From NCBI GenBank assembly GCA_964493955.1, contig CAZBPZ010000008.1, forward strand, positions 1-32,717: DNA of 32,717 bases. The letters run 5' to 3'. This document shows positions 1-9,503 of this stretch, piece by piece (the stretch's first letter is position 1; every line of letters begins with the position of its first letter). Made by a program: the position numbers and the translations under genes. The notes beneath the pieces were generated by a model. The model was not told the DNA's origin. It saw only the letters and a program-made list of their open reading frames with translations, and did not search any database. Source of the DNA: CAZBPZ01 sp964493955 (GTDB lineage: Bacteria > Chloroflexota > Dehalococcoidia > Dehalococcoidales > Fen-1064).

Positions 1-58
1 GGCCCGCCCATTTAACGGTCGCAACCCCGCGCCGGCACTGTCAATTGTTGGGGGTGGC
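1..58. other. Window edge, no feature seen
   Basis: The 58 bases beyond the uvrB stop codon hold no supportable gene, hairpin or promoter. A TTGACA-like hexamer on the minus strand (near 39-44) has no -10 partner at normal spacing. Confidence 0.5.
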
Positions 59-2029
<1,971 letters not shown>

Positions 2030-2087
2030 AGGACACCACGGAAGGGAAACGGTTACAGTTCAAGTATAACCGGCGGCAGCCGGCGCT

Positions 2088-2642
2088 TCAATCGGCCAAG
2101 CCGCCCATCGCCACCAGTAGCTTCGACTCCATAGTCTGGAAGTTCATCGCCCCGGTGTGGGTGGCCCGGATGATGCCTTGAGCGTCCACGAAGAAGCTGG
2201 CCGGGATACCGGCAACGCGGTAGCGGCTGGCCACCATCCCGGTGCCATCCAGCAGGAACGTCCAGCTGAAGCCACCCTCCTGCACGAAGGCCTGCACCAC
2301 CAACGAGGCCTCGCGAATGTCCACCCCCAGGATGACCACGCCACGGTCCCGGTACTTCCGGTAGAGGCGCTCCATCTCCGGCAGCTCTGCCCGGCACGGC
2401 GGGCACCAGGTTGCCCAGAAGTTGACGAAGACCGTCTTTCCCCGGAAATCGCTGAGGCGCACGGTGTTCCCTTCCAGGTCCGGCAGGGCAAAGTCCGGGG
2501 CCGGCTGCCCTATCACCGGTGCTGCCGCAGCCGCCGCCGTGCCCGGGGCCACCCCGGCCCCGGCCGGCTCACAGCCCGCCGCTGCCACAAGCACCCCCAG
2601 GAGAACCACCAGACCGGGCCACCACCTCATCCCGTGCCTCAT
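2088..2642 (-). CDS. TlpA/ResA-like thiol-disulfide lipoprotein
   Basis: This is a 184-residue thioredoxin-fold protein of the TlpA/ResA/AhpC-TSA group, likely anchored outside the cytoplasmic membrane. It has a hydrophobic signal (residues 7-20) ending in lipobox AAGC, with Cys24 as the lipidated residue, then an Ala/Pro-rich linker. The thioredoxin domain follows, with active site WCPPC (79-83; Cys80 and Cys83) and the cis-proline region GIPASFF. It starts 18 bases after the ccdA stop, so the two are very likely co-transcribed: CcdA passes electrons across the membrane and this lipoprotein uses them on extracytoplasmic disulfides. The client (cytochrome c apoprotein or another cysteine protein) cannot be told. 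ATG at codon 5 is an alternative start. Confidence 0.93.
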   Translation of the reverse strand: MRHGMRWWPGLVVLLGVLVAAAGCEPAGAGVAPGTAAAAAAPVIGQPAPDFALPDLEGNTVRLSDFRGKTVFVNFWATWCPPCRAELPEMERLYRKYRDRGVVILGVDIREASLVVQAFVQEGGFSWTFLLDGTGMVASRYRVAGIPASFFVDAQGIIRATHTGAMNFQTMESKLLVAMGGLAD

Positions 2643-2660
2643 CCCCGGACGCCCCCTTCC

Positions 2661-3395
2661 CTAGCCGGCCAGCCGGCCGACGGCCAACCAGAAGTATATT
2701 ATGTAAGCCCCGGCAAAGATGAGCAACAGGCCGCTCAGGCGGGCCACCAGCGGTACCAGCCGCCGTATCCAGCGCATCACGCCCTCCTGCAGCAGGGCCG
2801 TGGCCAGGGTCACGATGACGATGACAAAGCCCATGCCGAGCGAGTAGCTCAGGTACTGCAGCAGGCCCCGGCCGAACCCGCCCTCGGCGATGGCGCTACC
2901 CACCACCGCCAGGAACACCGGCAGGGTACAACTGAGCGAGGCTATCCCATAGGCAATCCCGAAGACCAGAAAACCCCGCACCCCCACCGCGCCTCCCCCG
3001 CCAACACGGCCTGCCAGCCTCGCCGGCAGGCTGAGGTAGAGGTGACCTCCCGCCAGCACGTAGATACCCAGCACAATGAGGACAACGCCGATGAAGACGG
3101 CCAGCCGGGGTATCACCGAGCTCAGGTACTGCCCGCCCGCCGAGAGCACCACCCCCATGGCACCGAAGAAAATGGCAAAGCCGGCCGTAACAACCCCGCT
3201 CATCAGCAGGGCGCGGCCGGCCCTCCTCAGGGCAGACCGGCGCCGGTAGTCCTCCGCCCGGGTGTCAAGGTGCAGTGAGACATAGGCCGGCAGCATGGCG
3301 ATGCCACAGGGGCTGACGGTGGTGACCATCCCGGCGGCAAAGGCATAGCCGAAGGGCAGCCACTGGCCCAGCCCGGCAACAAGACTTTCTATCAC
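2661..3395 (-). CDS. ccdA: CcdA-type thiol-disulfide interchange membrane protein
   Basis: A 244-residue polytopic membrane protein of the CcdA/DsbD-beta family, which relays electrons from cytoplasmic thioredoxin to extracytoplasmic thiol oxidoreductases. The two halves carry the family's paired cysteines: TVSPCGIAMLPAYVSL in the first membrane segment and SLSCTLPVFLAVVGSA in the fourth; about six hydrophobic segments are visible. The chosen start is GTG at 3395 because GGGAG lies just upstream. The reading frame runs a further 16 codons upstream, but those residues (AAYNRHREW and similar) do not look like family sequence. The partner TlpA-like gene follows 18 bases downstream. A possible -10 (TACAAT, minus, 3414-3419) lies a few bases upstream with no clear -35. 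Confidence 0.92.
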   Translation of the reverse strand: MIESLVAGLGQWLPFGYAFAAGMVTTVSPCGIAMLPAYVSLHLDTRAEDYRRRSALRRAGRALLMSGVVTAGFAIFFGAMGVVLSAGGQYLSSVIPRLAVFIGVVLIVLGIYVLAGGHLYLSLPARLAGRVGGGGAVGVRGFLVFGIAYGIASLSCTLPVFLAVVGSAIAEGGFGRGLLQYLSYSLGMGFVIVIVTLATALLQEGVMRWIRRLVPLVARLSGLLLIFAGAYIIYFWLAVGRLAG

Positions 3396-3587
3396 GCACC
3401 ACTCCCTGTGACGATTGTAAGCGGCAGGAGCGGTGCCGCGCAAACCACCGGACGGCTCACGCCGGGGCCAGGAACCGCTCCGGCATGGCGCGGATTATAT
3501 CCCCGGCTTCTCCGGCAATGCGCCGCCCCACCCCGGCCCAGGTGAAGGGGTACCTGGTACCTGCCACCTCATGGAGTCCCGTCCGAA
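3396..3587. other. Intergenic, no gene
   Basis: This 192-base gap lies between the CoA-transferase stop and the ccdA start, both on the minus strand. It holds the possible ccdA -10 element and a short tandem AGGTACC doublet near 3551-3565. No convincing terminator or small gene is visible. Confidence 0.5.
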
Positions 3588-4868
3588 TCACGCAATCGCA
3601 CCTTCTTCCTTGAAGCCGGCGATGTCTTCCCAGCTAAAGCCGTACTCAAGCAGTACCTCCTCGGTGTGCTGGCCGAACTCCGGGGCCGGCCGCCGCACCG
3701 TGGCCGGGGTCTTGCTCAGCATCACCGGGCTGGCCAGCTGCTCGATGCGCCCCCGGGTGGGGTGCTCGTAGGACACGATGCAGCCCGCCGCCCGTGCCTG
3801 CGGGTCGTTGATGGCCTCCTTGAGGCTCTGGTTCGGCGCATAGGGGATACCCTCCAGCAACGGACGCCACTCTTCCAGCGTCTTCTTGGCAAACTCCTCC
3901 GCGAAGATTTGTCGCAGCTCGGCCACGTGCTCGGCCCGGCCCTCCATCGTGCGGTAACGCTCGTCGGCCAGCAGGTCCTCCCGGCCCACCGCCCGGCAGA
4001 ACTTCTCCCAGTAGCGGTCCGGCTGGAGGATCACGAAAATCAGCGCGCGCATGTCTTTCGTCAGGTACATCCCCGTCAGCGGGCTGGTGGCACGGGCCCC
4101 GAAAAAGGCCATCACCTGGGCCACGGCCGCCATAGCCTGCTGCTGCAGCTCGGCCGGGGGCTGCGGCAACCAGTCGGCCATGTCCATGCCGGTAATAAGT
4201 GCCCCGGAGACATCGAACGAAATCTGGTACAGCCCGGTATGGAAGAGCGAGACATTCACCTCCTGGCCCACACCCGTCTTCTCCCGGGTGTAGAGGGCCA
4301 TCATCACGCCGTAGGCAAGCGCCAGGCCCACCACCGTATCACCGATGGCCGGCCGGTAGCCGAGGCAGGGCACCCCCGGATAGGACAGCATGTAGGGTAT
4401 CCCGGCACGGGCCCAGTAGGCGGTGGTATCGTAGGCGGGCAGGTCCCGGTCCGGGCCACCCTTGCCATACCCGGTAACATTGCCGAAGATGATACGCGGG
4501 TTAATCTGGCTGAGCTTCTCATAGGTGAGGCCGAACCGCTCCAGCTCAAAGGAGCGGAAATTGCTGAGAAAGACGTCCGCCTGCTCCACCATGCGGTAGA
4601 TAATCCGCCGCCCGCTCTCCCGGTAGAGGTCCACCGTGGCACTACGCTTGTTGCGGTTAAAGTTTTCCCAGTTGTAGTTAAAGTCTGACGGTGCCGCCCC
4701 GCCCTGGGCCGCCTGGGCATCCTGAAAAAAGCGCCAGTAATCGCCCGTGACAGGGTTCTCGATATGCACCACGTCCGCCCCGAAGTCACCCAGGTGGCGC
4801 GCCGCTACCGGCACCGCCGCCACCTGCGAGCAGTCAATCACCTTAATCCCTTCCAGCGCCATGCCCAT
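3588..4868 (-). CDS. Class III (CaiB/BaiF family) CoA-transferase
   Basis: A 426-residue family III CoA-transferase, which moves CoA between carboxylic acids through an enzyme-bound aspartyl-CoA thioester. The N-terminal Rossmann-like part shows GIKVIDCSQVAAVPVAARHLGDFGADVVHIE. The sequence PAIGDTVVGLALAYGV places the expected catalytic Asp at 177, followed by the family signature EKTGVGQEVNVSL. The reading frame stays open far upstream (to 5357), overlapping the divergent gene. The start at ATG 4868 is chosen because it opens the canonical N-terminus and GGAG lies 10 bases upstream; ATG 4862 is an alternative. It is monocistronic by layout, behind a TTGACA-17-TAGAGT promoter. The substrate is unknown. 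It is clearly different from the paired CoA-transferases at 17.7-20.2 kb. Confidence 0.93.
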   Translation of the reverse strand: MGMALEGIKVIDCSQVAAVPVAARHLGDFGADVVHIENPVTGDYWRFFQDAQAAQGGAAPSDFNYNWENFNRNKRSATVDLYRESGRRIIYRMVEQADVFLSNFRSFELERFGLTYEKLSQINPRIIFGNVTGYGKGGPDRDLPAYDTTAYWARAGIPYMLSYPGVPCLGYRPAIGDTVVGLALAYGVMMALYTREKTGVGQEVNVSLFHTGLYQISFDVSGALITGMDMADWLPQPPAELQQQAMAAVAQVMAFFGARATSPLTGMYLTKDMRALIFVILQPDRYWEKFCRAVGREDLLADERYRTMEGRAEHVAELRQIFAEEFAKKTLEEWRPLLEGIPYAPNQSLKEAINDPQARAAGCIVSYEHPTRGRIEQLASPVMLSKTPATVRRPAPEFGQHTEEVLLEYGFSWEDIAGFKEEGAIA

Positions 4869-4911
4869 AACATTATGTCTCCATTCCGCCGTTATTCTAC
4901 CGGGTGCGAAA

Positions 4912-4940
4912 ACTCTATTAGAGAGCCCCCGCTTTGTCAA
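4912..4940 (-). promoter_or_regulatory. Sigma70-type promoter for the CoA-transferase gene
   Basis: On the minus strand TTGACA (4940-4935) is followed after 17 bases by TAGAGT (4917-4912). Transcription would begin near 4905, about 37 bases before the CoA-transferase start codon. Confidence 0.65.
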
Positions 4941-4976
4941 GGCAGACCATGGTGTGATACTGTGGGCCGCCCGGCG

Positions 4977-4982
4977 TATACT
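4977..4982 (+). promoter_or_regulatory. Probable -10 element for the SIMPL lipoprotein gene
   Basis: TATACT on the plus strand, 46 bases before the SIMPL start. The -35 region at correct spacing is weak (GTGATA-like), so only the -10 is well supported. Confidence 0.4.
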
Positions 4983-5028
4983 GGAGTTAGATAGCGAACC
5001 GTAACCAAGGCAAGAAAGGGAGGGAGAA

Positions 5029-5811
5029 ATGAAAAATCGCATCTTTGCCCTGAGCCTGCTGGTACTGGCAGCAGGCCTGGTACTGACCGGCTGCAACGGT
5101 AGCAGCGCTGGCAATGCCGCTGCCACCACGGCCAGCAAGGCTACCACGGCGGCACCGTCGGTTATTGTCTCAAGCCAGCAGGAAGGCATCTGGGTCTCCG
5201 GCCAGGGTAAGGTCTCGGCCGCACCGGACATCGCCATCCTGACACTGGGGGTGGAGGTCCAGGACACCAGCGTAGCCCAGGCACAGGCAAAAGCCGCCGA
5301 CGCCATGACCAGCATCCAGGCGGTCCTGCGCGACAGTGGCATCGCCGCCAAGGACATCCAGACGCGCTACTTCAACATCAGCCAGGTGACCCGCTGGGAC
5401 CCGGAGCGGCAGGAGTCAAAGGTAACCGGCTACCGCGTGACCAACACCGTTACCGCCCGGATACGCAACCTGGACAATGTTGGCAAAATCATCGACGCCG
5501 TGGCAGCTGCCGGGGGCGACTACACCCGCATCAACGGCATCAGCTTCTCAATTGAAGACACCACCGCCCTGCTGGAGCAGGCGCGCGAGAAGGCCATGGC
5601 CGACGCCAGGGCCAAGGCCGAGCAACTGGCCCGGCTGGCCGGCGTCACCCTGGGCAGCCCCACCTATATCTCGGAGAGCGGCTACACTCCGAGAGCACCC
5701 ACCCCGATGATAGGCAAGGCCGAGTCACTGGCCGCCGGGGTCGAAACTCCCATCAGTGCCGGCGAGCTTGAGGTCTACGCCAGCGTACAGGTCGGCTACG
5801 CCATCCGGTAG
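5029..5811 (+). CDS. SIMPL-domain (DUF541) lipoprotein
   Basis: A 260-residue secreted lipoprotein. A signal segment (residues 4-20) ends in lipobox LTGC, with Cys22 as lipid anchor, followed by a Ser/Ala/Thr-rich linker. The remainder is a SIMPL/DUF541 domain: it opens with WVSGQGKVSAAPDIAILTLG, the family's 'V.G.G.v...PD.a.i..gV' pattern, contains the long helix AQAKAADAMTSIQAVL, the G-Y-x-V strand (VTGYRVTNTVTARI) and the late helix AREKAMADARAKAEQLA. Members of this family occur in the periplasm or at the cell surface; their biochemical role is poorly defined. GGGAGGGAG lies just before the ATG. The gene stands alone and ends at a strong hairpin shared with convergent ruvA. Confidence 0.9.
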   Translation: MKNRIFALSLLVLAAGLVLTGCNGSSAGNAAATTASKATTAAPSVIVSSQQEGIWVSGQGKVSAAPDIAILTLGVEVQDTSVAQAQAKAADAMTSIQAVLRDSGIAAKDIQTRYFNISQVTRWDPERQESKVTGYRVTNTVTARIRNLDNVGKIIDAVAAAGGDYTRINGISFSIEDTTALLEQAREKAMADARAKAEQLARLAGVTLGSPTYISESGYTPRAPTPMIGKAESLAAGVETPISAGELEVYASVQVGYAIR

Positions 5812-5833
5812 GAAACGCCGGGCGAAGACGAAA

Positions 5834-5862
5834 GGGGGGCGGGGCCCCGGCTCCCGCCCCCC
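5834..5862. terminator. Hairpin between convergent SIMPL gene and ruvA
   Basis: A perfect 10-bp G/C stem (5834-5843 with 5853-5862) with a 9-base loop sits between two convergent stop codons. On the minus strand it is followed by a pyrimidine-rich TTTCGTCTTC tract, so it can end ruvA transcripts. On the plus strand no U-run follows, so it may only block or protect the 3' end there. Confidence 0.65.
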
Positions 5863-5870
5863 TCGCCGTG

Positions 5871-6458
5871 TCACGGCGATGTCCCCAGGTACTGCAACGC
5901 CAGGCGAACACGCTCCTCCACGGCCAGGCTGGCCCCGGACGGCAGGCTGGCCACCGCCCGGCTTGCCTCCGCCACCGAGTACCCCAGCGAGGTGAGGGCC
6001 GCCAGCACCTCGGCGTTCTCGCCGGAGATATGCTCCGCCGGAGCGATGGCAAGCCCGGCCCCAATCCTGTCCCTCAGCTCCAGCACAACGCGGCTGGCCG
6101 TCTTCTTGCCCACGCCCGGCACGCTCATCAGCAGGTCGGCGCTACCGGTGGCAATTGCCATCGTCACCTGCTCCGCCGTAAGGGCGGAAAGAATCGCCAG
6201 GGCCAGCCGTGGCCCCAGACCAGAGACCCCCAGCAGGCTCTCAAACAGGCGGACATCTTCCGGCGAGGCAAAACCGTAGAGGGCCAGGCTGTCATCCGTG
6301 ACATGGAGGTGGGTGTGCAGCGCCACCTCGGACCCGACCTTACCCAGCCGGCCCAGCAGCGAGGTGGGCACATAGACACGGAAGCCCACCCCGCTGACAT
6401 TCACCACCACCCAGTCCGACCCCAGCGCTTCAACCGTCCCCTTCAGGCTGGATATCAT
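5871..6458 (-). CDS. ruvA: Holliday junction helicase subunit RuvA
   Basis: RuvA binds four-way DNA junctions and positions the RuvB motors for branch migration. The 195 residues match the usual length. Domain I (OB fold) opens with MISSLKGTVEAL and includes GVGFRVYVP. Domain II holds two helix-hairpin-helix motifs, LLGVSGLGPRLALAIL and LMSVPGVGKKTASRVVLEL. Domain III (NAEVLAALTSLGYSVAEASRAV) is the RuvB-binding segment. The start codon overlaps the ruvC stop as ATGA (6455-6458), indicating translational coupling. ruvB is not in this window. Confidence 0.97.
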   Translation of the reverse strand: MISSLKGTVEALGSDWVVVNVSGVGFRVYVPTSLLGRLGKVGSEVALHTHLHVTDDSLALYGFASPEDVRLFESLLGVSGLGPRLALAILSALTAEQVTMAIATGSADLLMSVPGVGKKTASRVVLELRDRIGAGLAIAPAEHISGENAEVLAALTSLGYSVAEASRAVASLPSGASLAVEERVRLALQYLGTSP

Positions 6459-6967
6459 CGGTGCTTGCCCGGCTCCTCTTCAGCCAGCAGCCGGCCCAGA
6501 TGGACCTCGCCCAGGTGGCAGAGGGCAACCGCCAGGGCATCGGCGGCGTCGGCCGGTTCGGGGACCTCCGTCAGGCCAAGCTGCAGGCCCACCATCTGCT
6601 GTACCTGCTCCTTGGAGCTACCACCGTAGCTGGTAACGCGCTGCTTTATCCGGGCCGGGGTATACTCATAGACCGGGATGCCATGCCTGACCGCCGCCAG
6701 GATGGCCACCGCCTGTGCCTTGCCGATGGCCAGGGCCGAGCTCACGTTCCGCCCCACGAAGGGGCGCTCCACCGCCACCGTGTCCGGCTGGTACTCCGCC
6801 ACCACCCGGCACACCTGCTCGTAGAGGCGGCCCAGCCTCTCGCCCAGGCCGAGGCGCGCCGGGCAGCTGAAGGCACCACAGGTCACCAGCTCAGCCTGGT
6901 CGGCATCACCGTCGATAACGCCGTAGCCGATAACCACCGTCCCCGGGTCTATGCCGAGCACCCTCAT
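6455..6967 (-). CDS. ruvC: Holliday junction resolvase RuvC
   Basis: RuvC cuts Holliday junctions symmetrically, working with RuvAB. The 170-residue sequence carries the complete acidic active site expected for the family: Asp7 in GIDPGT, Glu67 in AVERPF, and Asp140 and Asp143 in PADAADALAVALCH. It lies 35 bases downstream of yebC and overlaps ruvA by four bases, giving the order yebC-ruvC-ruvA that is common in bacteria. Confidence 0.97.
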   Translation of the reverse strand: MRVLGIDPGTVVIGYGVIDGDADQAELVTCGAFSCPARLGLGERLGRLYEQVCRVVAEYQPDTVAVERPFVGRNVSSALAIGKAQAVAILAAVRHGIPVYEYTPARIKQRVTSYGGSSKEQVQQMVGLQLGLTEVPEPADAADALAVALCHLGEVHLGRLLAEEEPGKHR

Positions 6968-7002
6968 CGCCGGCCTGCCCCGTCATGCCAGCGCACCGGG
7001 CA

Positions 7003-7752
7003 CTACCCCTCGGAGCCGGCCAGGACTTCGTCCGAGAAGTCCACGTTGCTGGCCACCCGCTGCACCTCGTCCAGCGCATCAAGCGCTTCCAGCAAGCGGA
7101 GTGTCTGGGCGGCCGCCTTTTCGTCCAGCTCCACGGTGGCCTTCGGCACCCTGGTCACCTCGGCGGAGCTGACCACTACCCCGTCGCTTTCCAGGGCCTG
7201 CCGTACCCGCTCCAGGTCGGACGGCTCGGTGTACACCTGCACCACCCCCGGCTCAACCTCAACATCCACCGCCCCGGCATCAATCGCCCGCAGCGCCAGC
7301 TCCTCGGTGTCCACACCGTCGGTCTTGACCGAAAGAATACCACGCTGCTCGAACTGCCAGGCAACGCAGCCGGCCTCGCCGAGGCTACCACCGGCGCGGG
7401 TGAAGGCATGGCGGACACTCTGGATGGTGCGGTTGCGGTTATCGGTCAGCGCCTCGACCAGTATGGCACTACCCCCCGGCCCGTACCCCTCCAGGACCAT
7501 CTCGATGAGGGCCTCGCCTTCCTGGGTGCCGCTGGCCCGCTTGATGGCCCGCTCGATATTCTCCAGCGGCATCGAAGCATCGCGGGCACGCTGGATGGCC
7601 AGCCGCAGGCTGAAGTTTGCCTCGGGGTTGGCACCGCCCTTCCTCACCGCCACCATAATCTCGCGCGTTAGCTTGGTAAAAAGCTGGCCCCGCCTGGCGT
7701 CGGTAACGGCCTTCTGGTGCTTGATGGAATGCCACTTGGAGTGTCCGGACAT
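7003..7752 (-). CDS. yebC: YebC/PmpR family protein (TACO1-like)
   Basis: A 249-residue YebC-family protein. Members have been described as transcription regulators and more recently as ribosome-associated factors that help translation of difficult (for example proline-rich) stretches; which applies here is unknown. The diagnostic N-terminus MSGHSKWHSIKHQKAVTDAR begins at ATG 7752, with GGAGG about 10 bases upstream. The frame is open for 16 more codons, but those residues are not family sequence and the promoter lies inside them. Other conserved blocks are GGANPEANFSLRLAIQRAR and LEGYGPGGSAILVEALTDN. It is the first gene of the yebC-ruvC-ruvA operon. Confidence 0.96.
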   Translation of the reverse strand: MSGHSKWHSIKHQKAVTDARRGQLFTKLTREIMVAVRKGGANPEANFSLRLAIQRARDASMPLENIERAIKRASGTQEGEALIEMVLEGYGPGGSAILVEALTDNRNRTIQSVRHAFTRAGGSLGEAGCVAWQFEQRGILSVKTDGVDTEELALRAIDAGAVDVEVEPGVVQVYTEPSDLERVRQALESDGVVVSSAEVTRVPKATVELDEKAAAQTLRLLEALDALDEVQRVASNVDFSDEVLAGSEG

Positions 7753-7787
7753 ACCCGGGCAACCTCCGGTCCAGCGCTGCTGACCCG

Positions 7788-7816
7788 ATTCTAGCATCAC
7801 CCCACCCCCCGGTCAA
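7788..7816 (-). promoter_or_regulatory. Promoter of the yebC-ruvC-ruvA operon
   Basis: Minus strand TTGACC (7816-7811), a 17-base G-rich spacer, then TAGAAT (7793-7788). It lies between the trxA stop and the yebC start; transcription would begin near 7781, which supports ATG 7752 as the start. Confidence 0.7.
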
Positions 7817-7838
7817 AGATGGCGGGAGGGGCATGGGG

Positions 7839-8156
7839 CTAAAGCAGCGCCTCTATCTTGGGGGTGATGGCCCTCTCGGGTACGGCCCCGACCACGGTGT
7901 CGGCCACCTCCCCGTTCTTGAAGAAGAGCAGGGTAGGGATTGACATCACCCCGTACCTGGCAGGAGTGATGGGGTTTTCATCGATGTTCAGGCGCAGTGT
8001 CTTCAGCCGGCCGTCATACTTGGCAGACAGCTTCTCGACCACCGGGGCAATCATGCGGCAGGGCCCGCACCACGGCGCCCACAGGTCAAGCATTACCAGC
8101 CTGTCAGACCGGATGACCTCCTGTTCAAAGGTCTCGTCGGTAATGTCCCTGACCAT
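7839..8156 (-). CDS. trxA: Thioredoxin
   Basis: A 105-residue classical thioredoxin, the cytoplasmic dithiol reductant. The active site is WCGPC (29-33; Cys30 and Cys33) and the cis-proline is Pro74 in MSIPTLLFF. It has no signal peptide, which separates it from the TlpA-like protein at 2.1 kb. It may supply reducing power to CcdA, but that link is inference. It has its own TTGACA promoter and is followed by the independent yebC promoter. Confidence 0.97.
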   Translation of the reverse strand: MVRDITDETFEQEVIRSDRLVMLDLWAPWCGPCRMIAPVVEKLSAKYDGRLKTLRLNIDENPITPARYGVMSIPTLLFFKNGEVADTVVGAVPERAITPKIEALL

Positions 8157-8193
8157 CTCTTGATACCCCCGGCACTGTTCTAGACCCGAAACA

Positions 8194-8223
8194 ATGGTAG
8201 CGATGCCCCCGGCAGGCTGTCAA
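8194..8223 (-). promoter_or_regulatory. Promoter of trxA
   Basis: Minus strand TTGACA (8223-8218), an 18-base spacer, then TACCAT (8199-8194). It lies about 40 bases upstream of the trxA start. A 7-bp GC hairpin (8228-8246) sits just upstream. Confidence 0.55.
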
Positions 8224-8292
8224 GGCAGCGGCGGCCCGGCCGCCGCACCCCGCGGCGGTAATAACACTCCGGTCAGCCGGAGATGCGCCCGA

Positions 8293-8322
8293 TTGAACTC
8301 GCCGCCCGCCCGATGGTAATAT
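8293..8322 (+). promoter_or_regulatory. Promoter of the small unknown gene and livG
   Basis: TTGAAC (8293-8298), an 18-base spacer, then TAATAT (8317-8322). Initiation would fall near 8329, which excludes in-frame start codons at 8283 and 8313 and favours ATG 8358 for the gene that follows. Confidence 0.55.
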
Positions 8323-8357
8323 GGTGGCTGGCCTGCCCCCGTGCGGGCCTTCTGACC

Positions 8358-8612
8358 ATGGTTGACTGGCAAGTTACGGCCACCACCATCTACTGCGACG
8401 CCGTTGATGACGAGGTCACCATCCTCGTCTACAAGGACTGGTCGGTGCGGTGTACCGGGCGGGACAAATACACCACCTCCCGTGATATGCAGCTGGAGCT
8501 GGTGAAGAAGAGCCTGCAGCAGCGGCGTAGCCTGGAGTGCCAGGGGCTCGGTTGCGACCGCATCAGCGAGTACAAGCGCAAGCTGATAGTGGAAGAGGCG
8601 GCCAAGGAGTAA
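8358..8612 (+). CDS. Unknown 84-residue protein upstream of livG
   Basis: I do not recognise this family. From ATG 8358 the protein has 84 residues and is mostly charged, with no membrane segment. It begins with a beta-rich stretch (TATTIYCDAVDDEVTILVYK), followed by a basic helical part (LELVKKSLQQRRSLECQG). Four cysteines (13, 32, 61, 66) could bind a metal or form disulfides, but they do not make a standard zinc-finger spacing. The frame is open upstream to 8283, but the likely promoter lies inside that extension. livG begins eight bases after its stop and uses an AGGAG located at the end of this gene, so the two are likely translated together. Confidence 0.65.
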   Translation: MVDWQVTATTIYCDAVDDEVTILVYKDWSVRCTGRDKYTTSRDMQLELVKKSLQQRRSLECQGLGCDRISEYKRKLIVEEAAKE

Positions 8613-8619
8613 GCCTGCC

Positions 8620-9441
8620 GTGAACAACAGCGCCCGCCCGGCAAAAATCCGCATTGAGAACGTTTCCCTTTCCTTCGGCGGTGTCCAGGCCCTGAAAGAC
8701 GTCAGCCTGGACATACGTGAGAAGGAAATACTGGCTATCATCGGCCCCAACGGGGCCGGCAAGACCTGCCTGCTCAACTGCATCAACGGCTTCTACAAAC
8801 CACAGCAGGGTGAAATCTACTTCGAGGGCCAGCGCATTACCCGCATCCGGCCCGACCGTGCCGCCCGGCTGGGCCTGGCACGCACCTTCCAGAACATCGA
8901 GCTCTTCAGCGGCCTGTCCACCCTGGACAACATCATGGCGGCCCGGCACATCCTCATGAAACAGACCGCCCTGGCCGGCGGCATCTACTTCGGGCCGGCC
9001 CACGCCGAAGAAATCAGGCACCGCCGCACGGTTGAGGATATCATCGACTTCCTGGAGATTGAGCCTGTCCGCAAGAAGGTAGTGGGCACGCTCCCCTACG
9101 GCATGCGCAAGCGGGTGGAGCTGGGCCGCGCCCTGGCGATGGAGCCGAAGGTGCTCCTGCTGGACGAGCCGATGGCCGGCATGAACCTGGAAGAGAAGGA
9201 GGACATCGCCCGCTTTATCATCGACATCTTCGAGGGCCAGGGGGACACCTACCCGAACACCCCGGTGCTGCGCGACGGTGTTAACTGCATTGTCCTCATC
9301 GAGCATGACATGGGCGTGGTCATGGACCTGGCCGACCGCATTGCCGTGCTGGACTTCGGGCGCAAGATAGCCGAAGGTAAGCCGGACGAAATCAGGAAAG
9401 ACCCGCAGGTGATATCGGCCTACCTGGGCCGCGAGGTGTAG
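8620..9441 (+). CDS. livG: Branched-chain-type ABC transporter ATPase LivG
   Basis: A 273-residue ATPase subunit of a HAAT/Liv-family importer. Visible motifs: Walker A GPNGAGKT (42-49), Q-loop Gln91 in RTFQNIELF, a variant signature LPYGMRKRVELGRAL (158-172) instead of LSxGQ, Walker B LLLDEP (179-184) and the switch His229 in IEHDM. Residues about 206-222 (GQGDTYPNTPVLRDGVN) form an insertion between Walker B and the switch that is longer than in classic E. coli LivG. The start is GTG. The other transporter genes (livH, M, K, F) are on the opposite strand and converge on it, so this subunit is expressed from a different promoter. Confidence 0.92.
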   Translation: MNNSARPAKIRIENVSLSFGGVQALKDVSLDIREKEILAIIGPNGAGKTCLLNCINGFYKPQQGEIYFEGQRITRIRPDRAARLGLARTFQNIELFSGLSTLDNIMAARHILMKQTALAGGIYFGPAHAEEIRHRRTVEDIIDFLEIEPVRKKVVGTLPYGMRKRVELGRALAMEPKVLLLDEPMAGMNLEEKEDIARFIIDIFEGQGDTYPNTPVLRDGVNCIVLIEHDMGVVMDLADRIAVLDFGRKIAEGKPDEIRKDPQVISAYLGREV

Positions 9442-9503
9442 GCCCCACCTAGCAAGCGCCCCCCGCACCGACCCCTGCCAGGAGGCATGCCTGGAAGCAG
9501 TCC

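Noticed and set aside
3551..3565. Tandem AGGTACC doublet as a repeat or operator
   Set aside because: Only two copies, a short unit and no symmetry or promoter next to it; likely chance.
9442..9503. Terminator between convergent livG and the PaaK-like gene
   Set aside because: A CCAGG/CCTGG stem is present near 9478-9494, but it is short and has no T-run on either strand.
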